Notes under the pieces: model-generated
The model's input: only the letters and a program-made list of their open reading frames with translations
What the model was told of the DNA's origin: nothing
Database searches by the model: none
Assembly (NCBI RefSeq): GCF_029962835.1
Contig: NC_080574.1
Coordinates: 42,152,501-42,216,500 of the forward strand
Reading direction: 5' to 3'
DNA from: Magnolia sinica
Lineage: Eukaryota; Streptophyta; Magnoliopsida; Magnoliales; Magnoliaceae
Length of the DNA: 64,000 nt
Made by a program: the position numbers and the translations under genes
Shown here: one piece after another, positions 11,131 through 22,786 of the stretch
Layout: the number at the start of each line of letters is the position of its first letter
Numbering within the stretch: the first letter of the stretch is position 1

Positions 11131-12170
11131 ATGTATAAGGCCATTTGGGCCTGGCTGTTTGGCCCAACTCAAGCCCAGATGGGTCAGATGGCTTTTTGTG
11201 ATAGGGCCCACAGCGATGGTGCGGTTTGGGCCTGAGTTCAGCCCAATCCCTACCTATCTTTGGCTAGAATCCAAGGCCCAGGTGTTGGCCACTATCAGCC
11301 CATTACAGGGCCCTGATACGGGTCTGCCTTTGGTCTGTTCCAGGACCCATGTTGAGGTCTGGTTAGGAGATGCTTTCATCTTGGATGGAAGGCTAACTTG
11401 GGGCCTTTTGCAGCTGGGTTTGAGGCCCGATTCGGGATTCATTCATGTCCCATCTTCTGCTTAGTCTTTGAGGCCAGATTCGGCCCAACAAAAGGGACCG
11501 CACTCCCTTCACTTCAAGGCCTGATTGAAGGCTCTTATCTAGCTTCCATCCCATCCTGATCAAGGGCCTGACTGAGAGCCCCAACCAGCACCTATCTGAG
11601 GTTTATTTCCAGCCTAACCAAAGCTCATTAGAGGGTTGGTTTCACTGCCTATTTGCGGCCAAACCATGGCTATTATCTGGCCTGAACCATGGCTATTATC
11701 TGGCCTGATTTTGGCTCCAGACACAGCCATCATTTGGCATGGCCTCGGCCCAAAAACACACCTATCGCTCGGCCTGGATTCAGCCCTAAACACAACCATT
11801 GTTTGGCTCAGTTTCAACTTGACTCCATGACCTACTGAGGGCCTGATTTCAGTCCATCTGAAGGCCGATTTCTCCTCAGATTCCCGAATGAACTGAGGAC
11901 CAATTTCAGCTCAACTTGGGCTAGCAATGGCCGGGTTTTGGCCTAGTTTTTGGTCAGCAGTGGCCTAGTTAAGGAGAGCTAAACAGCCCCTTTGATGCCG
12001 AAAATGGAAGTGGGTGGTGGGACCGAGTGTTACCTGTACTCCATCGTCTGATGCTCAACTAGGTCTCGACCCAAATGATCCAATAGAGGTGTTACTGGCC
12101 TTCACTGGCTTGACTCAGTCTAGACAGCTGGGTCGACTTAGTGCACGACCGAGCTTTCACCTGCACTCGA

Positions 12171-12262
<92 letters not shown>
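12171..12262. repeat. CT/GA microsatellite
   Basis: A nearly perfect (CT)n run of about 85 bases on the plus strand. On the minus strand it is a GA tract beginning about 55 bases downstream of a TATA box at 12315-12325. The open frames across it encode only Ser-Leu or Arg-Glu runs and are not genes. Confidence 0.95.
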
Positions 12263-12266
<4 letters not shown>

Positions 12267-12314
12267 CCTCTTCTCCTTTTGCTCTTGCTGGTGAGGATCC
12301 CAAGGCTATAGGAC

Positions 12315-12325
12315 CCTTTTTATAG
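12315..12325 (-). promoter_or_regulatory. TATA box of the solo LTR
   Basis: The minus strand reads CTATAAAAAGG, followed downstream by the GA tract. The same order, TATA then a GA-rich leader, is seen in the related LTR at 28564-28574. It is probably the former transcription start region of the LTR. Confidence 0.5.
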
Positions 12326-14258
12326 CTATGGGAGAAAGCCTCCAATGGTTAGAAAATGGCCCACTTTGCAACGGTGGTGATCAAAAAGTGGCCTTGCATG
12401 GGGCCCATCCACACGCTAGGATGGGTGGCTGGCACCCAGGCCCACCAGAAAAGAAACTTTTCTAATCTATTGGGGCCCATCTCGTGGTTGGGTTTGGATG
12501 GTTTAACAGAGAAGATGAGGGAGCCATTAATGGCAACTCCCCAGATGTAGTATATTCCTGAGATCTGGTCCATTTGGATGGACCAGATGAGATCTCTGAT
12601 CAATGTAGGGTCCACTTTTTGGGCCCCAAATGTTAGTTTGGGAATATCTCATGAGATATTCAGATTCTCACCATTCTTTTTTGAGATGGAGCAACTTCTC
12701 TCCAAAATCTCTTTTTGCTTTACAGAGGACGATTGAGATTCCTCCACGTGGCCAGGTGATGGCTAAGATCATGCCAGTATCTGCTTTCCTAGAGAGGAAA
12801 GTCTCTTCCTTTGCTTTTCCATATACAGGCCTTGCTCGGCCATTTCTGGAAAAGAGAGAGCATAGCTCTCCCTGGCGATGGACGGGTGGGATGGCTTGAT
12901 CAGGGAGATCACGGACCACCCATGGGGTCCCATATGGGTCCCACCTTGTTGATATGCACCACATGCAACACATTGGACGGTTGTAACTTATCTCCCATGT
13001 CCCCTTACATGAGCTTAAAAGGCTATATTGTTTTGTTAAGTTAGGGCCCACGAGAATAATGAACGGTTTGGATCGTTCGAAAAGTGCCCAGGGTGGGCCA
13101 CTTTGGGGTCCAAAAATTGTCAGTTGGAAATTCTAAATGGGTGGGAGGCCCCATTCTCTCTTTTTTTTTTCGAATTTGGCTTGGTCAATGGCTGTTTGAT
13201 CGACCCACCATTTCAGTGCATGTTGTGTATGCATGTATGGGGTGTACATGCACCTCGTGTGGGGTCCACCACGATGGTGGTGACAAATCCAGTCCGTCCG
13301 TTCATTTTAGGATCCTTACCTAAGGGTTCCTACCCAATCTGGATCGGGACTGAGGCCCAGGTGGCCATATCACACGTCCCAGGCAATTTTACGGCCAATA
13401 TAGTCGATCCAATGGTCGGATTGATTCGATACTTGGTTTCAATGGCTAAGTATGAATTTGGGATGTAGTGAGTGCTTGGTTGGGTCAGGTTTATTTATAT
13501 GTATACATTACACTATAATATTTTATTATTTTTGTAATAACGTAACTGATTATTTCATGTAATTTATTGAACTAACATTTTTATTACTGCATTGGAACAC
13601 TACGATATGTTTGTCATACCGTTGTATATTACTTATAATTATAATGATTAAAATCATATTTATTAATATATAATTCATAATATCATATTATAAGTAAGCA
13701 TACGTATAAATGAATTGAAAATTGTAGAATATCATATTTGATTAGAGTCATATTTGTATTTAGTAAAACATCTAATAATTTTTGTTCCCCTATTTGTAAA
13801 AAGTATTTAATACTACTTCAATATTCATAGTCTAATCATACATTGTAAAGTTATTACTCATTATGTTTATATTATTTTTGAAATATTTTATATACATTAA
13901 ATATATACCTATCACCCCATTACAATAGATTTTCATACATTATCATATGACTACTGGATGGTTGGATTCATCTATCGGGGTGATCAAAGTGTTTCCTTAT
14001 ATATTCCCGCCGATCTGAGAGGCAGACCTTCCTAGGTTCAGATATCTATGGTAAAGAAAGGCGTCCTAGTACTATGGGTGCATTCAGGCTTAGCTACTTG
14101 GTTTGTCGAATATCCCTTGTGTGTGTGGTTGCGTTTGAATGTTGAATCCTTTTTGTCTTAGTTCAAGTCATGTCCTATTTAGCATTAATCTTATGGTCAT
14201 GCTATCACAGGTTTTAATGGTAACACCCGCATATCAGGGTGTGGGGTGTTACAATCTT

Positions 14259-14446
14259 CGAATGAGGATTCCAACTCGGAGTCATAACTCATCAAGGGAG
14301 AGCTCGGTTTAGCTAAACCTCTATAACTCAAGGGTCTATTCAGACCCGAAGTGATGTTTTCCTTCGAAGGCCTTCCTTCTAAGCTCCGGGCCCTCACTAA
14401 TCGGCCTGACTCGTTCGCGTCGGATTTCCCCATAACATGGTCCACA
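14259..14446 (-). mobile_element. 5' LTR of Tat-like element, outer part beyond the nested solo LTR
   Basis: This begins directly after the second ATCTT copy of the solo LTR's TSD, so it should be the rest of the interrupted LTR. The outer edge at 14446 is a guess, based on a TGTGGACCATG start on the minus strand. No second LTR copy is available to confirm it. Confidence 0.4.
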
Positions 14447-15640
14447 TGAGTTTTGGATCTGACTGATTTTTAGAACCGTCCTATTGTGAGGCTAAGAAAC
14501 TAATGGACGGAGTAGATTTCTCACTGACACCTTTGTAAGCCCCACATAGCTTCCAACCACATAAACTTCATGTGGCCGAGGGCATAGGGACAGGGAATCC
14601 GTAACAATCTCTAAGGTTCCAACTCAAGATTTAGGTTGTTAGCTCATTTCAAGATCCAAAGCTCAAGTGAACCACACCACAAAAAGTGAGGATAATGGTG
14701 CAAATGGTTCAAACCTTCCAAGGATCCATCATGAAATTTGTTTGCCATCCAACCTCTTTATAAACTTGGATGAAGGAAAAACATAAAAATCAGCTAGACC
14801 CAAAACCTCTGTCACCCACAAGAAGTTTTGTGCTTCAATCTCCACTATTTCCTGTGGTGAGGTACATTTGAGCTTTGTATCTACATTGTTTTTTTAAATA
14901 ATGCCTTAAAATGAGATGTTAAAATAGATGGACGGCGTGGATAAAATATATATATTATGGTTGAGCCCACGGAGCTTCAACTAGTACCAAGCTCGATGTT
15001 ATAGGAGACACTACATATCCGAGTTCCCGTCCAGAGCGATGCTTTAGTAAAGTGCATTCATTCATCTCCCGCCGATCAGCGTAGTTGAGCTGGGCACGTG
15101 AGATGCACATGGGGTTGTTATGGTCGGACAAGATCTACCGTTAATGAGCATGGGTGAATCTGCTTGCTGAGGCGTGGCAATCAAATATGTAGATGCATGG
15201 TTCAATAATCTAGACCGTTGGCACCACCAAAAATGGCCAAACACTTTTGGCATTGGAAGATCCTCCCAGCCCTTCGATCAGTAGCCCAAAGTAAATGGTA
15301 ATGATAGATAAATCAACTTCCATGTTGGATGGACAACATGCCATTGATTGGCCTCTCACACAAGGATATTTCCAGGACAATTCTTGTACACATGGTTTAT
15401 GGATTGTACTCTTTTGTTGTGTTCACAGAGGACTTAGTGCCAATGTGATTTATTGTGATGACTCTTTTTATTGGAAGTATATCTGAATTTACGATGGTAA
15501 TATCTACTTGTTAAATAATGAGTGGCCATTGGATGGAGAAGTTCTTGTAAATAGGATGCCTAAAATTCTTTATTTTACCAATATTGTTTATAATCATATG
15601 AGTGTGTTAGAATCTTACTTATTAAAGTCTCATAAGATGG
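14447..15640. other. Unclassified non-coding DNA
   Basis: No protein domain, RNA gene or clear repeat boundary is seen. A GGACGGCGTGGAT module like those at 60-520 occurs near 14931-14945, so part is probably the same dispersed repeat. Short open frames have no recognisable content. Confidence 0.45.
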
Positions 15641-16469
15641 GGATGGTGGTATGAGACACTATGCCTGAGCTGTCGGCTTATGATGGGTTGCTCTCCCCCT
15701 TCCCCCCATAGTGACCTTTGAGCTTCTCTGTTATGATGTTTGTATATTGGACTGATAATGGTTGGGTTAATCATGCATACATGGCACGATGACATTATCA
15801 ACTGTCTGGTTAACTGTTTGAAAGACTAGTGTACTATTCGAACGACCTATTTTTTAATGGGTCGACTATCTGAAAAACCCATTCTCTTGCATGGATGGAC
15901 CAACTGTCTGAAAGATCCATTCATTTATTCAGTTGAATGTACATCCCTCGGCTAATTGCATTCATACATTAATAAAGATCAAATTGACGATTGAATATTA
16001 TTGTGATTTAGGTTATATTTGTAACAATTCTATAAGGTGGGCCTTATTGATCAATGGTCTGGATTGTCCTAAAGGTTGGATAATGTGATAGGGTGTACCA
16101 GTGGGCCCCAATAAGTTGTGATACATCCAGAAATTCAGGTAAGAGGTGGAGTGCTACAACTGTTATATGCACATAGTGTTTTAGAGGAGCTAAGATTACC
16201 ATTTCGTGTGCAGCCATGGGGAGAGGAGTTTTGATGGGTTTCAAACTCCTCAACCCTCTAACCTATATTTACAAGGCTAGGTCCCCAATCCAACACCATC
16301 AACAGAAGCAGCAATCTCATCAGAGCTTCTCTAAGGGTGTAAGGAGAGGAAGACTCCAGCATCCAACCTACAGCAACATTGGCGTCTCAACAAGGTACGC
16401 CCTATAGTTCTTCGGATCTCCATTTCTAATGCATAACTCAATCCTTGCAATTTTGCATAAAGTAATACA
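15641..16469 (+). mobile_element. LTR-like sequence ending at a PBS
   Basis: The right edge ends AATACA, two bases before TGGTATCAGAGA. At 15805-15925 it carries degenerate units with 'actgtctgaaagatccatt', the reverse complement of the tandem motif in the solo LTR at 9762-10056. This suggests a chromovirus-type LTR read on the plus strand. The left edge could not be found. Its last 400 bases do not resemble the tails of the LTRs ending at 24681 and 31449, so it may be a different family. Confidence 0.4.
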
Positions 16470-16471
16470 GT

Positions 16472-16483
16472 TGGTATCAGAGA
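16472..16483 (+). promoter_or_regulatory. Primer-binding site, initiator-Met tRNA type
   Basis: TGGTATCAGAGA matches the TGGTATCAGAGC that pairs with the 3' end of plant initiator tRNA-Met, with one mismatch at the last base. It directly follows an LTR-like end, and a polypurine tract lies only 511 bases downstream. Confidence 0.6.
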
Positions 16484-16534
16484 CTCTATGCATCGATATG
16501 GATGATCGAATGCAGCAAATCTAGCGATCGGGAT

Positions 16535-16805
16535 TTCGAATTCAAACCCCAAATTGATATTAATTAGGGATTTCGAATATCGAATCCCAAAATTGGGGAT
16601 TCCATATTAGAACCCCAAATCCAAAAACTTATTGGAGATTTCAAGTTCAAGTCTAAATCAGTAATTCAGTATTTCAAATTCCAAATCAGGAATTGGGGAT
16701 TTCGATTCCCAAATCAGGAATTAGGGTCCTCGATTCCTAAATCATCATTTGGGGATTCCAATTCCCAAATCCAGTAATTAGGGATTCTAACTCCCAAATT
16801 GGACA
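16535..16805 (+). repeat. Degenerate repeat of about 35-45 bp in a short internal region
   Basis: Units contain 'ttggggattccaattcccaaat' in variants of it, recurring about six times between the PBS-like and PPT-like sites. The phrase is itself partly palindromic (GGGATT...AATCCC). No coding content is seen. Confidence 0.5.
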
Positions 16806-16994
16806 TAAAGGGAATTCGTACCTTGGTTGCCTTCCGTAATGTAATAACCCCGGTCCAAGTAGTCGGTCATGAACATTTGTGCATACAAGCATGCTTCATA
16901 GGGAAGGTGGTGAGTGTTAAGAGGCATGGTATAATAGATTGTCCTCATCCCACTTAAGGTAAAAGTATTGAATTTCGGGGATGAAATTCTATTT

Positions 16995-17006
16995 AAGGGG
17001 GGTAGA
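16995..17006 (+). promoter_or_regulatory. Polypurine tract before a chromovirus 3' LTR
   Basis: AAGGGGGGTAGA is preceded by 'gaatttcggggatgaaattc', the sequence that typically precedes the PPT in Del/Tekay chromoviruses. It lies one base before the LTR start at 17008 and sets the plus orientation of this LTR family. Confidence 0.75.
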
Positions 17007-17007
17007 C

Positions 17008-18409
17008 TATAACACCCCGTACTTTTCAGTACTCGGGTGTGACCATGAGAACCTAACTTAGAATAAACACAAACTCAATTTATCTAAACGCTCACCTTCT
17101 TTCTAGCTTGAATTGATGGTTAGGGGCAATTTTCAACCATAGGTCAAGCCATCCAACCATCTATTTTCAAAATAGACATTCACAGCAATTAAGTAGCCTG
17201 TCTTTAAGAGTTCATTCTCCTTAACTAGATAAGATCTAACCCTACACCGTAGACTAAGAGCCGTGACCATGAGATCCATTGTTTGTCAGCATCATACTTG
17301 AATAGAGAGCAATACACCACTAGAAAGTGAGGGGGCACCTATTTTAGGATTTTAATCACTCTAATATTCAAATCAAACCACCCATTGTCAACAATAAAAC
17401 GTGGGATCGTAAGATCCACCGTTCATTGAGTTCTTAATGGCTTGACGAATCAAACCACACCTAAAACACATAATCCAATTGATCAGCACTTAACTAGCCA
17501 TTAAGTTCCCTCTAGAGCTAACTGGGAATCCATAGGAAACCTGAAGATCGGACATAGAGGCGATTTGACCATCCAATCAATAGAAATCCGTAATAAAACC
17601 GAAAAAGGCAAACGTTGTGTGGCTTATCTATGTAAGAAGACATCAACGTAAAATAGATGGTGGCCCTAGGCAGCTTGCCAGTTAGATGAACAGTTCTGAT
17701 CACGGGATCAGACCATAGATCATCGTTGAATCCATAATGATATGCATTCAAAGGACATCTCAGTTGAGATGGCCCACCAAAGTTCAAGATTTGCCACATC
17801 CTTCGGGTCGGGCCCAATGTGGGTTGAAAAAGCTAATGAATGGAGTGGATTTATGTCAGGACATCTCTATGGGCCCCATCCTTGATGCCTGTGCATGACC
17901 TGTGCATGCACCGACCATGCACTGGACTGGGGAATCTAGTCAATCGGGTTTGACCCAATGAAAGTTGTAAGAAAGCAGAGGCTTTCCCGCCCTCAACTCC
18001 TTCAAAAGGACATCATTCGTTTGGGAAGGATTTTGGCCCACCTTAAAGGACTTGCTGATGATCCAAACCGTCCATCTTAAAGGGAACCCAAATCCGTCCA
18101 ATCCTTACCGATTTCATCTGTTTGATCGCATAAGCGTGCACATAACCTCGAGCACAAAACGATTATGTGTGACTAGTTTTCCAAAAATGGAAAGATTTCA
18201 TTTTTCTTGCCTATCCACACTGGTAATCTGCGTGAAACCTCCTCCTGAGATCCCAACCATCTATTTGAGCGGATCTCAGCCCTCCATGCTAGGGCTTCTT
18301 AATAGCCAAACCAAGTTACACTCGCCGCCGCTGGTGCACGTTACACTCGAACCCATCAACTAAAACCACTCATCACCATCCATCTGGAGGGTCCCACGAT
18401 GTTCATAGG
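17008..18409 (+). mobile_element. Chromovirus 3' LTR, left part
   Basis: It starts TATAACACCCCG (the family form is TGTAACACC) one base after a polypurine tract. It is similar along its length to the solo LTR at 27028-28260, including the 'gaatggagtggatttt' and 'cttcttaatagccaaacc' blocks. It is cut at about 18410 by a SIRE-like element. There is no coding content. Confidence 0.7.
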
Positions 18410-19489
18410 TGAAAAGGCCGAGCAAAGAGTCCTAGAGGGGGGGGGGGTGAATAGGACTATGCCAAATTAAAATTTTTAATGCAGAATAAGAAAGAAATAA
18501 ACAAAGATAGCACTTATCAATTCAAATAGCAGAAATGAATAGTCACCTCAAATGTACAAGTATGGAGAGGTTGATACAGATGTTGTTTTAAGGACAACCT
18601 TACACCAAAAACCAATAGCTTATGGTAGGACAACCTGATTTCTAGAACGGTCTATATATCAAAATCTCAAACAAATACAGAGGAATAAAGAATAAAATAG
18701 GAATAAATTTCTACTGCTATTACAACATTCACCACATGTGTAGAAAGTAAATTACAATCATTCCCCACAAATGCTGAAAAATAAATTATAACATTCACAC
18801 ACTCAGCCACATTCAACCATCTACCACAACACCAGCAATTATAGTGGTTCGCTTGTGTGTACACCAACTGTTAGAAAACAGCCACACAACTACTCCACTC
18901 CTAATATCCTTACCCTCGGGATATTGGCTTTCACTATGAAATAGGTTTTTCAAGGTTCACCTAAAACCTTCACAATTGTGTTTTCAAAAAGGGCTACCAC
19001 AATTAAAAACCCCACTCACTGAGATTTTCTGGCTATCTTAGTCAAAACCAAAAATGAAAGATTTCTTGGCGTTCTTACAAACCAAATACAGAAAATTGAA
19101 ATGTACTTATCTGAAGATTCTTCTTTTGATGAAGCCTGGTAGAACCGATTCGATGTAAATGTTCAATGTACAAACTCACATATAAAAGGGTTCTTAGATC
19201 TAAATGATTTTTAGATTAAATTGACCTGGGCTCACTTGATTTCATTTTGATCTCAAAAAGGGTAAAATCAATATTCCCTTTACAAAAAAAATTAGAATTG
19301 AATAGAGATCACAAAATTAAATACAAAAAAGCTATTAAAAGAATCTTAAATACTAACTAATTAGCTTCTCAAATGTAGGGACAAGTTTTCTCAGAGCTGT
19401 GACTTGAATATCTTGGAATGGAATGAAAAACTCTGAAAATCATCCTCAATTTATAAGCAAAAATATTGATCACTTGACCGGCCCAGAGG

Positions 19490-19830
19490 TCAGTTCGACT
19501 GGTCGAAGGACCAACAAGAATTCAAAATTTCGGGTGCGATAAGATAAGATCAATCCTCGACTGGTCGAGTGGCCTGCTCGACTGGTCAAGCCCTGCACTC
19601 AATTGGTTAAGTGGGACCCAGAATTGTTGCTGGACTTTGAGTCGAGCCTGCTTGACTGGTCGAGCATGGTTCACTCGACTGGTCGAGTAGTCTCCAGGAC
19701 TGGTCAAGGGTCCAACAGAAATTTCAAAAATTTACAACAGACCTTAAACTAGTCAAGAAAATTCTTAGATTGGTCGAGCCAGTACTTGGACTAGTCGAAC
19801 ATAGGCTAGGACTAGTCGAGAAAAAGCCTA
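19490..19830. repeat. Array of imperfect TCGACTGGTCGA palindromes
   Basis: About ten copies of a 12-base near-palindrome, TCGACTGGTCGA or variants such as GACTAGTCGA, are scattered at 20-45 base spacing. The same motif recurs in SIRE-1 internal DNA at 22275-22345 and in the Athila-like LTRs at 33061-33235 and 36610-36800. Confidence 0.8.
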
Positions 19831-19969
19831 TAAAATTATATAATGACCCAAATTAAGTATGCAATTAATATGACCTAACCTATGGTCAATCTAGGGTCAT
19901 TCATACCTTATAAGTGAAGATTGAACATTGAAACATTGTTCAATTCGGTTGATAGATTATCATGAAGTA

Positions 19970-20275
19970 CTTGAAGCTTATCATCTTGAAGTATTTTGAA
20001 GCTTGTCATCTTGAAGTACTTTGAATCTTGTCATTGTATATTCGAAGATGAGCTTGAACTTGAGACCTTGTGACTTGTGTTTCAACTTGAGTATATGAGC
20101 TTAAGCTTGAGAAGATTACTTGAGCTTGAATTCTTAAGTAATACGCACTGTCTTGATATAGTTGAAACTTGAAAACTTGATCTAATACTTGAACTTCTTG
20201 TTCTTGAACTTCTAAATCTTGTACTTGAGCTGCTTGAACTTGAATTAGAACTTCTTGAACTTGTACTTGAATGTA
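19970..20275. repeat. CTTGAA-rich degenerate repeat
   Basis: CTTGAA or TTGAAC recurs every 8-20 bases, with a longer phrase 'gaagtactttgaagcttgtc' repeated near the left end. The serine-rich open frame on the minus strand across it is a by-product of this repeat and not a gene. Confidence 0.7.
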
Positions 20276-20378
20276 GGTAAGGATGATATAAAGTTGAGTT
20301 ATACAAGATACAGATTCTAAGAGGTTTTGACACTACAAAATTTGACAAATCTAGGAGCTAGATAAGATAATATTTACA

Positions 20379-20390
20379 ATCTCCCCCTTT
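20379..20390 (-). promoter_or_regulatory. Polypurine tract of SIRE-1
   Basis: The minus strand reads AAAGGGGGAGAT directly before the LTR start TGTAAATATT. Upstream of it the phrase 'catgaatttgac' matches the usual SIRE sequence before the PPT. Confidence 0.75.
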
Positions 20391-20848
20391 GTCAAATTCA
20401 TGACAAAACCAAATAAATAAAAATATGCATAACATGCACAGTAAAGAATCATGCATCATATATGCACAACAAAGAATCATGCATCAGTTACAATCTGGTC
20501 AAAGAATCAAGCACCAGTTAAAAACTACAAACTAATACTCCCCCTTAATACCTTACTCCATAAGATCCAAGAGGAAAAAAGTTGCTACTGCCTAACCATT
20601 TTCTCCACATTTCCACATTTATCATTATGAAATAGGCATATCAATACAAATTCTCTCACTTTTTGTCACAATATGACAAAGGAAAGAACCTATAAATGAT
20701 GATGGAGGTAAAAGAGCAATGAGCAATGATAGAAAGAAGTAAGTTCAAGATAACAATAACATGTCCACAATAACAAGAAAACATATCCAAGCATATAAAG
20801 TTAAGAGAAATCTAAGTATAAAAGTTATTACAGATTAGAAATTTAAAA

Positions 20849-21979
20849 CTAATCTGAACCAGAAGAAGGAGCAGGTATGGACGAATCGATTTGATATAGT
20901 CCCTTATTAATGCGCCTCAGATATTTACTTATGTATTTAAATTGAGTTTCTTGGGAAACATGCATACCTTCTACCTTTTCCTCAAGAGAACGCAAACGTT
21001 CATCAAAATCAGACAGTTGAAAATTAGGATTCGCTGTAGAGTCGGATTCAATCTCATCAAAGATGTCATCCATATTGACATCATCTAGAGGCAAAGCACC
21101 TTCCTCTTCATTTGTTTTAGCTGCACCACTAGCACCCTCATCAACTTGGCCTAGAGCTAACTTCAAATTCATCTTATTTATATTTGAGTTGTTGAAAGGA
21201 AGATGATGAATGGGAGCTTCTCCAACAAGCTTAACCACTAGACTATGGGTAGTTAATACAGTCATAAGATAAGTAAAATGTATATCACTGTGACCTGGAT
21301 GGAGACGGAATTGAATCATGATATAACAAATAAGTGAAGGAAGACACACAGAGACTCCAGTAACAATAGAATTAAGAATACGAGTCATGAATGTAGTAAG
21401 CTCGGTTTTGTTACCGGATCTAGGGTATACATTTGAAATGAAAATCTGATGAAGAACCCTGTATCTAGGTAACATAAACTTGGAAGCGAGTACATTCCCA
21501 GTACTCCATTCCACATCCATATTACATAAAATTCTAGTGAGCATTCGCTTCTCAGATTCAGACGGTTTTGCTATAAGAGTATTGATGGGAATACCGTCAT
21601 CATTGACTGGAAGATCCATTAATCCAGAAATGATGTGACGGTCCACATCAATTGGACCTTCTCTAGTAGAAATTGTAAACGTAAGATTCTCAGTAGAGAA
21701 GTGAGTAATACAAACATACATGGCTTGCACAATAAAGCGGAATGTCAGACCGCCCCAAAGATAAATGTTATCCCATCATACAGATTGAAGAAGTGGAAGG
21801 ATACTAAAAGGTACTATATGATCAGTGTTAACAGTACGTTCTACTATCACGTTGTGTAAGCGAATATCCCGCACATACTCAGGATCTTCCTCGGGTGACA
21901 GAAGATGGCGCACCATGATAGGAACGGAACGAGAAGAAGAGGGACCACGAGATCCTTTCTTCTTGTTTCTACTCTCCAT
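20849..21979 (-). pseudogene. Extra downstream ORF of SIRE-1 (plant transposon-type protein), nearly intact
   Basis: The ATG at 21979 begins 'MESRNKKKGSRGPSSSRS', a basic Ser-rich start. The frame runs to a stop near 21779; the following frame stays open from about 21730 to the stop at 20849 (about 290 residues). The second part has 'ILCNMDVEWSTGNVLAS', 'YRVLHQIFISNVYPRSGNK' and 'VSVCLPSLICYIM', then an acidic stretch and a C-terminal heptad region 'LSDFDERLRSLEEKVEGMH'. SIRE-2 carries a homologous ORF at 44950-44369 and 40532-40090 ('VLCNDATI', 'HIIFSTNVYPCE', 'IQVCLPTLLLQ'). By position it corresponds to the env-like third ORF of SIRE elements, but I see no convincing signal peptide or fusion region. 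It looks more like the plant 'putative transposon protein' family. Function is unknown. Confidence 0.6.
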
Positions 21980-22786
21980 TGCAACAAGAAAATCAAGGAA
22001 TACAAGTATTGCAAAAGAGGCAAGAAGGGTTTCAAGAAAATCAGATTTTAAGGTAGAAAACCCACCAAATAACCATAAACCTTGAAATAAACAACACAAA
22101 CAAGGAAATGGAAGTTCAAAGAACTCAAATTTACAAGGAAATTGAAAATAATGCACTAACCATAGAGGAATCGAAAATGGGTTCGACCGGTCGTAGTAGG
22201 GCTTGTTAGAGAAGAAGAACCAAATGAATAAAAAAGAGTTTTTCCCCAAATAAAAGGCCAAACCCGAGATTCACAACCGGTCAAGTACATACTCGACTGG
22301 TCAAGCCACAACTAGTAGAGTGTGTACTCGACTGGTCGTGCACCACAGAAAATTTATAAATTTTTAATTATTTGAATTTAAAAATTTTTAAAATAATTAA
22401 TATATACATTATGTTACAAATAGGCACAAATCATCAATTCATATTGCACATAACAAGAATGAATTTCAATTTTGTAAATCTATTTTTGTCAACCGGTTTT
22501 GTGAATATGTCTACAAGTTGATTCTCGATTTGAATATATTCTAATGAAATTATCTTGTCTTCCACCAAGTCACGAATATAATAATATCTAATGTTAATAT
22601 GCTTGGTTCATGAACGCTGAATTAGATTTTTAGAAATATTAATTCGCTTAAATTATCACAATACAAAACCATAGAATCTTTCACAATTTCGTAATCGCTT
22701 AGCATTCTTTTCATCTACACAAGTTGAGTGCATGCATTACTAGCAGCAATATATTCAACCTCAGCTGTGGATAGTGATACGAAACT
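21980..22786 (-). other. Non-coding spacer between RNase H and the extra ORF in SIRE-1
   Basis: An open frame extends upstream of the 21979 ATG to 22261, but its Phe/Leu-rich content reads as untranslated leader. Four TCGACTGGTCGA-type motifs occur at 22195-22200 and 22275-22345. Nothing else is recognised. Confidence 0.5.

Larger units (their letters stand above)
9205..14253 (-). mobile_element. Giant solo LTR (5,049 bp), chromovirus-type
   Basis: The unit starts TGTAACGCTCTAG and ends GGGGTGTTACA, with the 5-bp direct repeat ATCTT at 9200-9204 and 14254-14258. Its left end, reverse-complemented, matches the right ends at 24681 and 31449; its right end resembles the reverse complement of the left ends at 17008 and 27028. 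The 17008 copy sits beside a chromovirus-like polypurine tract, which fixes family and strand. It holds no coding domain. It contains a 38-bp tandem array, a GGCCCA-rich array, a CT tract and a TATA box. It is inferred to be a solo LTR left after recombination between paired LTRs. Confidence 0.75.
1200..14446 (-). mobile_element. Tat-like (Retand-type) Ty3/gypsy LTR retrotransposon, decayed, with nested solo LTR
   Basis: Read on the minus strand, the order is LTR (8606-9204 plus 14259-14446), PBS, gag, protease, RT, RNase H, second RNase H-like domain, integrase, then a long spacer with an extra ORF on the opposite strand. A second RNase H-like domain before integrase is characteristic of the plant Tat lineage, as are extra ORFs between pol and the 3' LTR. 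Frameshifts and stops occur in every domain, and the left LTR is not recognised. A 5.05-kb solo LTR sits inside the right LTR. The outer ends are approximate. Confidence 0.75.
18410..20378 (-). mobile_element. 3' LTR of SIRE-1
   Basis: The inner edge is well set: a plus-strand TTTACA end is directly followed by the complement of the polypurine tract at 20379-20390. The outer edge near 18410 is inferred from the 'cctagagggggggtgaatagg' block, also found just inside the LTR edges of SIRE-2 at 36939 and 48077. The LTR carries an array of a palindromic motif and a CTTGAA-rich stretch. Confidence 0.65.

Noticed and set aside
12014..12345. Open frames on both strands across the CT tract
   Set aside because: They encode Ser-Leu or Arg-Glu runs produced by the dinucleotide repeat; no domain.
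12668..13468. Several open frames of 77-127 codons on both strands in the solo LTR
   Set aside because: Frames overlap on opposite strands, lack motifs and lie in U3-like LTR sequence.
14000..14110. rRNA-like stretch (GGTAAAGAAAGGCG)
   Set aside because: Only short chance similarity; it lies inside the solo LTR and no conserved rRNA helices are seen.
20082..20348. Serine-rich 88-codon frame
   Set aside because: Reflects the CTTGAA repeat inside the SIRE-1 LTR; no start context or domain.
21980..22261. Phe/Leu-rich N-terminal extension of the SIRE-1 third ORF as a signal or membrane segment
   Set aside because: The extension is upstream of a much better ATG start followed by a basic Ser-rich N-terminus; hydrophobic content follows from T-rich leader DNA.
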